Of a stretch of DNA of 64,000 nt, positions 59,833 through 64,000 are shown piece by piece. Numbering within the stretch: the stretch's first letter is position 1; every line of letters starts with the position of its first letter. The notes beneath the pieces were generated by a model. It saw only the letters and a program-made list of their open reading frames with translations, was not told the DNA's origin and did not search any database. The translations under genes and the position numbers were made by a program. The stretch comes from JAWLFI01 sp964525165 (lineage in GTDB: Bacteria > Bacteroidota > Bacteroidia > Chitinophagales > Saprospiraceae), in NCBI GenBank assembly GCA_964525165.1, contig CAZGGG010000006.1, positions 1 through 64,000 of the forward strand. The letters run 5' to 3'.

Positions 59833-61263
59833 ATGACTATTTTACTTGGAATATTGTGTTTGGCCCTTTTGGTCATTGTGATCGTGCAAATCGGAAAAGT
59901 AACCGAGCTTGCCGGCAGAATCAGAGGTGAGGAAGATGCTCAGAGAGAAAGCGATTATTGGAATTCCCGGCTGGGAGTTGCCTTTATGGTTGTTTTCTTG
60001 TTAGCAACCGTTGTTTCAGCTCTATACTACAAGAATTTTATGTTGGGCTATGGTCCTCATCAAGCTGCCTCAGAGCATGGTAGTGGTATTGATACCATGT
60101 TTTCGATTACCCTTTTCTTTACGGGAATCGTTTTCATCATTACCCACATCGCTTTGTTCTGGTTTGCTTATAAATATCGTTACAACGAGAACCGTAAAGC
60201 ACTTTTCAATCCTCATGATAATAGATTAGAGATTATCTGGACGATTATTCCGGCCATTGTAATGACGATTCTGGTTGTTTATGGTTTGGATACCTGGAAC
60301 ACTGTAATGGCCGATGTAGACCCCAATGAGGAATATATCGAGATTGAGGCTACAGGTATGCAGTTTGCCTGGATTCTTAGATATGCCGGTGAAGATGGTG
60401 AGCTTGGAGCCAGGGATTATCGTCAAATTACCGGAGTAAATCCTCTGGGACAGGTTTGGGAAGATGAAGCCAACCATGATGATTTTCAACCAAGCGACAT
60501 CGTTCTACCTGTTGGTAAAAAAGTTAGGGTAAGAATTACTGCCCGTGATGTATTGCACAATTTTTATTTACCTCATTTTAGAGTTAAGATGGATGCCGTT
60601 CCCGGGATGCCCACATATTTCGTGTTTACTCCGACGAAAACTACTGAGGAATATAGACAAGAATTAAGTAGGTATGCTGAATATCAGGTGCCTGTAGATC
60701 CTAATGATCCGGAATCACCTATGTTATGGGAACAGTTCAATTACGAATTGGCCTGTGCAGAACTTTGCGGAAGCGGACACTTCTCTATGCGTAAGCTTGT
60801 CAAAATTGTGAGTCAGGAGGAGTACGACGCATGGGTAGCGGAACAGCCTTCCTATTATTTAAGTAATGTGCGAGGTACCGATGATGACCCTTATAAGGGA
60901 GACCTTTTAGGGCTAGAGGTAGAGGAAGCGCTATCGCCAGCTATGACTTCTTTAGCATTACTATCTGATGTTTCTGAAGAAGAAATGAAGGACTTATCTG
61001 CAGATGATATGACCGTCGACTTGAATGTAGATGCTTTATTCATGGAAGGATCTTCCGAGCTTAGTCCGGTTGTGGAAGAGAAACTTTCCATGTTGGCAAC
61101 TTCAATGACCAACGCGAAAGGTGCTGAGCTGAGTCTGACAGCAGAGTCTGACGACTTGCAATTAAATGACAATCGAATAGCTGCCATCAAGAACTATTTA
61201 GGCAGTCAGGGAATTGATATTACAAAAATAACGAATGCTTCTTTGGAAGCTGAAGAACTATAA
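59833..61263 (+). CDS. coxB: Cytochrome c oxidase subunit II with OmpA-like C-terminal domain
   Basis: This 476-residue electron-entry subunit has up to four N-terminal helices and then the periplasmic CuA cupredoxin domain. CuA ligands are all present: His242 (DVLHNFYLPHF), Cys308, Cys312, His316 and Met319 (CAELCGSGHFSM, with Glu310). After a ~75-residue acidic linker, residues ~395-476 resemble an OmpA/MotB peptidoglycan-binding domain: LFMEGSSELSPVVEEKLSML, then an AESDD segment where GHTD normally sits, LNDNRIAAIKNYLGSQGID and ITNASLEAEE. No haem motif is present, so this is aa3 rather than a caa3-type haem fusion. Typical subunit II proteins lack this extension. Confidence 0.92.
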   Translation: MTILLGILCLALLVIVIVQIGKVTELAGRIRGEEDAQRESDYWNSRLGVAFMVVFLLATVVSALYYKNFMLGYGPHQAASEHGSGIDTMFSITLFFTGIVFIITHIALFWFAYKYRYNENRKALFNPHDNRLEIIWTIIPAIVMTILVVYGLDTWNTVMADVDPNEEYIEIEATGMQFAWILRYAGEDGELGARDYRQITGVNPLGQVWEDEANHDDFQPSDIVLPVGKKVRVRITARDVLHNFYLPHFRVKMDAVPGMPTYFVFTPTKTTEEYRQELSRYAEYQVPVDPNDPESPMLWEQFNYELACAELCGSGHFSMRKLVKIVSQEEYDAWVAEQPSYYLSNVRGTDDDPYKGDLLGLEVEEALSPAMTSLALLSDVSEEEMKDLSADDMTVDLNVDALFMEGSSELSPVVEEKLSMLATSMTNAKGAELSLTAESDDLQLNDNRIAAIKNYLGSQGIDITKITNASLEAEEL

Positions 61264-61289
61264 ATAACCAAACCACTAAATCATACGGT

Positions 61290-63149
61290 ATGTCAACTTT
61301 GGTACGACAATATGATACAGATGAATTGATTGAGAAGTACGGTCATGATGATCATTTCCATGAAGAGGAACATGAGCATCACGATAAGTATCAGTCAAAC
61401 TTCATTTCGCACTATATCTTCTCAATGGATCACAAAATGATCTCCAAACAGTTCCTGATCACAGGAATGATCTGGGGTTTCATTGGAGGTATGATGTCGT
61501 TGATATTCAGGTTGCAATTGGGTTTTCCTGAAGAAAGTTTAGCATGGCTGAAGCCTTTGCTAGGAAAGTGGATCGTAGTGAATGAACTCGGAATCGGTAC
61601 ATTGTCTCCTGAGTTCTATTATGCTTTGGTAACCATGCACGGTACCATTTTGGTATTCTTTGTATTGACAGCCGGATTGTCCGGTACCTTCAGTAATCTA
61701 CTCATTCCGTTGCAAATTGGTGCAAGGGATATGGCCTCACCATTTATGAACATGCTATCCTTCTGGTTCTTTTTCCTCGCGGGTGTAGTTATGTTCTTCT
61801 CACTTTTCGTGAGTACAGGCCCTTTCTCTGGCGGTTGGGTAGCTTATCCTCCCTTATCTGCTTTACCGGAGGCTTCGTCCGGGTCAGGGGTAGGGATGAC
61901 CTTGTGGTTGGTTTCTTTGGCATTGTTCGTGGTTTCGATACTCTTAGGAGGTATTAATTATATCACTACCGTACTGAACATGCGTACACAAGGTTTAAGC
62001 ATGTGGAGATTGCCTTTAACAATCTGGGCATTCTTAATCACGGCCATAATTGGTTTATTAAGTTTCCCTGTATTGTTCAGTGGTTTCTTATTATTGATTT
62101 TCGACAGAAGCTTCGGAACTAGCTTTTACCTCTCAGAAATATTTATTGGAGGGCAAGCTCTTGACCATGTCGGTGGAAGCCCTGTATTGTACCAGCATTT
62201 ATTCTGGTTCTTAGGTCACCCTGAGGTATATATTATCATTCTGCCTGCGATGGGGATTGTTTCAGAGGTTCTATCTGTGCATTCTCGTAAACCTATCTTT
62301 GGTTATAAAGCGATGGTCTTCTCAATATTGGCTATTGCATTTCTAAGTTTCATCGTTTGGGCGCATCACATGTTTATGGCTGGTATTAATCCATTTATCG
62401 CCATGATATTTGTGGTATTTACATTGATCATTGCGGTGCCCTCAGCGGTGAAAGTATTTAACTGGATCGCGACCTTGTATGGTGGGAATATTAGGTTTAA
62501 TTCTGCATCACTATTCGGGATAGGCTTCGTTTCCTTGTTTATATCTGGAGGTTTGACGGGGATTTTCTTGGGTAACTCTGCGATTGATATTCAGATGCAT
62601 GATACTTACTTTGTAGTAGCTCACTTCCATATTGTTATGGGTGTAGCAGCCTTCTTTGGTATGTATGCAGGTATCTATCACTGGTTCCCTAAAATGTACC
62701 AACGTTTTATGAATGAAACCTTAGGAAAGATTCACTTTTGGGTGACACTAGTAGGGGCCTACCTCATTTTCTGGCCTATGCATTACTTAGGAATTGCCGG
62801 TGTACCCAGAAGATACTATAGCTTCGATAACTTTGACACGTTCTCTCAGTTCTCTACGATGAATCAAATGATTACGATCGCAGCCATTATTGTTTTTGCT
62901 GCTCAGATAGTATTCGTTGTGAATTTCTTCTACAGCATTTGGAAAGGTAGAAAAGTAGAAGTGAAGAATCCATGGGGAGCCACAACCTTGGAATGGACGA
63001 CTCCGATCGAACCTATCCATGGAAACTGGCCAGGTAAGATACCAACTGTACACAGATGGTCCTATGACTATAGTAAAGATGAAGGTGTAGATTATATTCC
63101 TCAAGTAGTTCCTTTGAAAGAAGGAGAAGTTACTGATGGAGCTCACTAA
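61290..63149 (+). CDS. coxA: Cytochrome c oxidase subunit I (A1-type haem-copper oxidase)
   Basis: This 619-residue catalytic subunit has about twelve helices. Ligands: His117 (MHGTILVFF) and His447 for low-spin haem a; His310 with cross-linked Tyr314 in GHPEVY, and His359/His360 (WAHHMFMAG), for CuB; His445 (VVAHFHIVMG) for haem a3. Glu312 in GHPEVY marks an A1-type D channel. The cytoplasmic N-terminus before the first helix is His-rich (YGHDDHFHEEEHEHHDKY). The gene is 26 bp after coxB and 25 bp before ctaB. Subunits III and IV are not inside the window and probably follow ctaB. Confidence 0.97.
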   Translation: MSTLVRQYDTDELIEKYGHDDHFHEEEHEHHDKYQSNFISHYIFSMDHKMISKQFLITGMIWGFIGGMMSLIFRLQLGFPEESLAWLKPLLGKWIVVNELGIGTLSPEFYYALVTMHGTILVFFVLTAGLSGTFSNLLIPLQIGARDMASPFMNMLSFWFFFLAGVVMFFSLFVSTGPFSGGWVAYPPLSALPEASSGSGVGMTLWLVSLALFVVSILLGGINYITTVLNMRTQGLSMWRLPLTIWAFLITAIIGLLSFPVLFSGFLLLIFDRSFGTSFYLSEIFIGGQALDHVGGSPVLYQHLFWFLGHPEVYIIILPAMGIVSEVLSVHSRKPIFGYKAMVFSILAIAFLSFIVWAHHMFMAGINPFIAMIFVVFTLIIAVPSAVKVFNWIATLYGGNIRFNSASLFGIGFVSLFISGGLTGIFLGNSAIDIQMHDTYFVVAHFHIVMGVAAFFGMYAGIYHWFPKMYQRFMNETLGKIHFWVTLVGAYLIFWPMHYLGIAGVPRRYYSFDNFDTFSQFSTMNQMITIAAIIVFAAQIVFVVNFFYSIWKGRKVEVKNPWGATTLEWTTPIEPIHGNWPGKIPTVHRWSYDYSKDEGVDYIPQVVPLKEGEVTDGAH

Positions 63150-63174
63150 CATTTAAAGAGTTTCCCAATAAATA

Positions 63175-64000
63175 GTGGATAAACACACAAACATATTAGC
63201 AGAGAAGTTAAGCCTGGTTGACAGGCTTACTTCTTTTTTGAAGTTAACCGCTTCTTTATTTAAAGCAAGGCTGAGTTTGTTGGTGGTGTTCAGTAGCCTC
63301 TTGGGTGCTGCCATTACCTCAACAGGATCCCTTTCTTTCGGACAATATCTGTTGTTAGGCCTGGGAGGGTTTTTAGTGGCAGGAAGTGCCAGTGGTGCTA
63401 ATCAATGGTTTGAGCGCGATCTGGATAAGATAATGAAACGAACCATGGATCGTCCTTTGGTGACAAGAAGGTTAGATTTATCAGTGGCTTTATTGTTAAT
63501 TGGACTTGCAGTCATTCTCGGCTTGGGTTTGCTGTATTGGATCAGCTCTTCTGTTGCTGTTATTTCAGGATTAGCATGGTTCCTATATGTGTTGGTGTAC
63601 ACCCCTATGAAGAGGATCAGTCCTTTTGCGGTTTTTGTAGGCGCTATTCCCGGAGCTTTACCGGTATTGTCCGGAACGGTTGCAGCAGAAGGCACTATTA
63701 CATTGTTTGGTTTTACCATTTTTGCCTTGCAATTTATTTGGCAGTTTCCGCATTTTTGGGCGATTGCCTGGTTAGCAGATGAAGATTATAAAAAAGCAGG
63801 ATTCCAATTATTGCCGTCTGTGGATGGTCGTAAAAATGAGGTCACCGGTTGGCAATCTTTTACCTATTCGGTTTTATTGATTCCGGTTTCATTGGTGATG
63901 CTTTATAATGACTTTTTTGGATGGACAACATTCAGTCTTTTGAATGTGGTCAATCTTTTTTATATCGTAAAAGCATGGGCTTTGTACAGTAAGGTAAACG
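63175..64000 (+). CDS. ctaB: Protohaem IX farnesyltransferase (haem O synthase), 5' part
   Basis: The gene runs off the window; 275 codons are visible from the GTG at 63175. The UbiA-type prenyltransferase is recognisable: a hydrophobic first helix (LTASLFKARLSLLVVFSSLLG), the Asp-rich motif ANQWFERDLDKIMKRTMDRP near residue 75-95 (compare family NxxxDxxxDxxMxRTxxRP), YTPMKRISPFAVFVGAIPGALP near 145-165, and a second Asp motif LADEDYKKAGF near 200. It makes haem O from haem B and farnesyl-PP, feeding the aa3 oxidase encoded just upstream. A GTG start with 25 bp spacing fits; no ATG is better placed. Confidence 0.94.
   Translation, partial: MDKHTNILAEKLSLVDRLTSFLKLTASLFKARLSLLVVFSSLLGAAITSTGSLSFGQYLLLGLGGFLVAGSASGANQWFERDLDKIMKRTMDRPLVTRRLDLSVALLLIGLAVILGLGLLYWISSSVAVISGLAWFLYVLVYTPMKRISPFAVFVGAIPGALPVLSGTVAAEGTITLFGFTIFALQFIWQFPHFWAIAWLADEDYKKAGFQLLPSVDGRKNEVTGWQSFTYSVLLIPVSLVMLYNDFFGWTTFSLLNVVNLFYIVKAWALYSKVN

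Noticed and set aside
1..64000. Mobile elements, CRISPR arrays, tRNA or rRNA genes
   Set aside because: No transposase or integrase, no regularly spaced repeats, and no cloverleaf or rRNA-like sequence was found in the gaps I read.

Overview
The window looks like chromosomal DNA from a Bacteroidota bacterium, most likely class Saprospiria (the Saprospiraceae/Lewinella group). Four signs support this: type IX secretion C-terminal domains (type B at 1246-3525, type A at 27365-30031), a SusC/SusD pair, TAnnTTTG-type promoter -7 boxes, and an alternative complex III (act) operon leading straight into cytochrome c oxidase genes. The class-level placement is an inference from gene content. I see no rRNA, tRNA, CRISPR array, phage or insertion sequence. 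Most of the window is ordinary, dense, vertically inherited sequence.

Layout. 1-3.5 kb: end of an S41 peptidase, a convergent threonylcarbamoyl-AMP synthase and a PKD-rich secreted protein. 3.6-7.7 kb: rplS with its terminator, then a tight run of membrane metallophosphoesterase, lipoprotein, GWxTD protein and DUF6794 protein. 7.8-14.7 kb: housekeeping genes topA, lpxB, a small membrane protein, surE, hemH and holA. 14.8-27.2 kb: a glycan-uptake locus. It holds a membrane-tethered LuxR-type regulator divergent from SusC, SusD, a lipoprotein with three tandem binding-like domains and a PKD lipoprotein, followed by an SGLT-like sodium/sugar symporter. No glycoside hydrolase is present.

27.3-50.8 kb: a mixed region. 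It contains a T9SS cargo protein, a PabA-type amidotransferase, DUF2461, a GNAT, gamma-glutamyltransferase, a LON-domain protein, a 1820-residue alpha-2-macroglobulin with a CLEQ thioester, pepT, yceI/marR/sppA, a deoxynucleoside kinase, folK, an alanine/sodium symporter, a lipoprotein, a UbiD decarboxylase and thyA. Two neighbouring genes here carry single-base lesions: a frameshift in the symporter's N-terminus, and an in-frame TAA just before the lipobox cysteine of the lipoprotein.

50.9-64 kb: one long respiratory operon, actA-actB-actC-actD-actE-actF-coxB-coxA-ctaB (ctaB runs off the window). Menaquinol is oxidised by alternative complex III, electrons pass through c-type haems to a caa3/aa3-type oxidase, and CtaB starts haem A synthesis. 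The most unusual protein here is CoxB, which carries an OmpA-like C-terminal extension that could tie the oxidase to peptidoglycan.

Best candidates for something undescribed: the CoxB-OmpA fusion; the phased TGATGTAT repeats between the membrane-tethered regulator and SusC; the palindrome covering the yceI promoter next to marR; and the His-rich segments on three nearby respiratory subunits.
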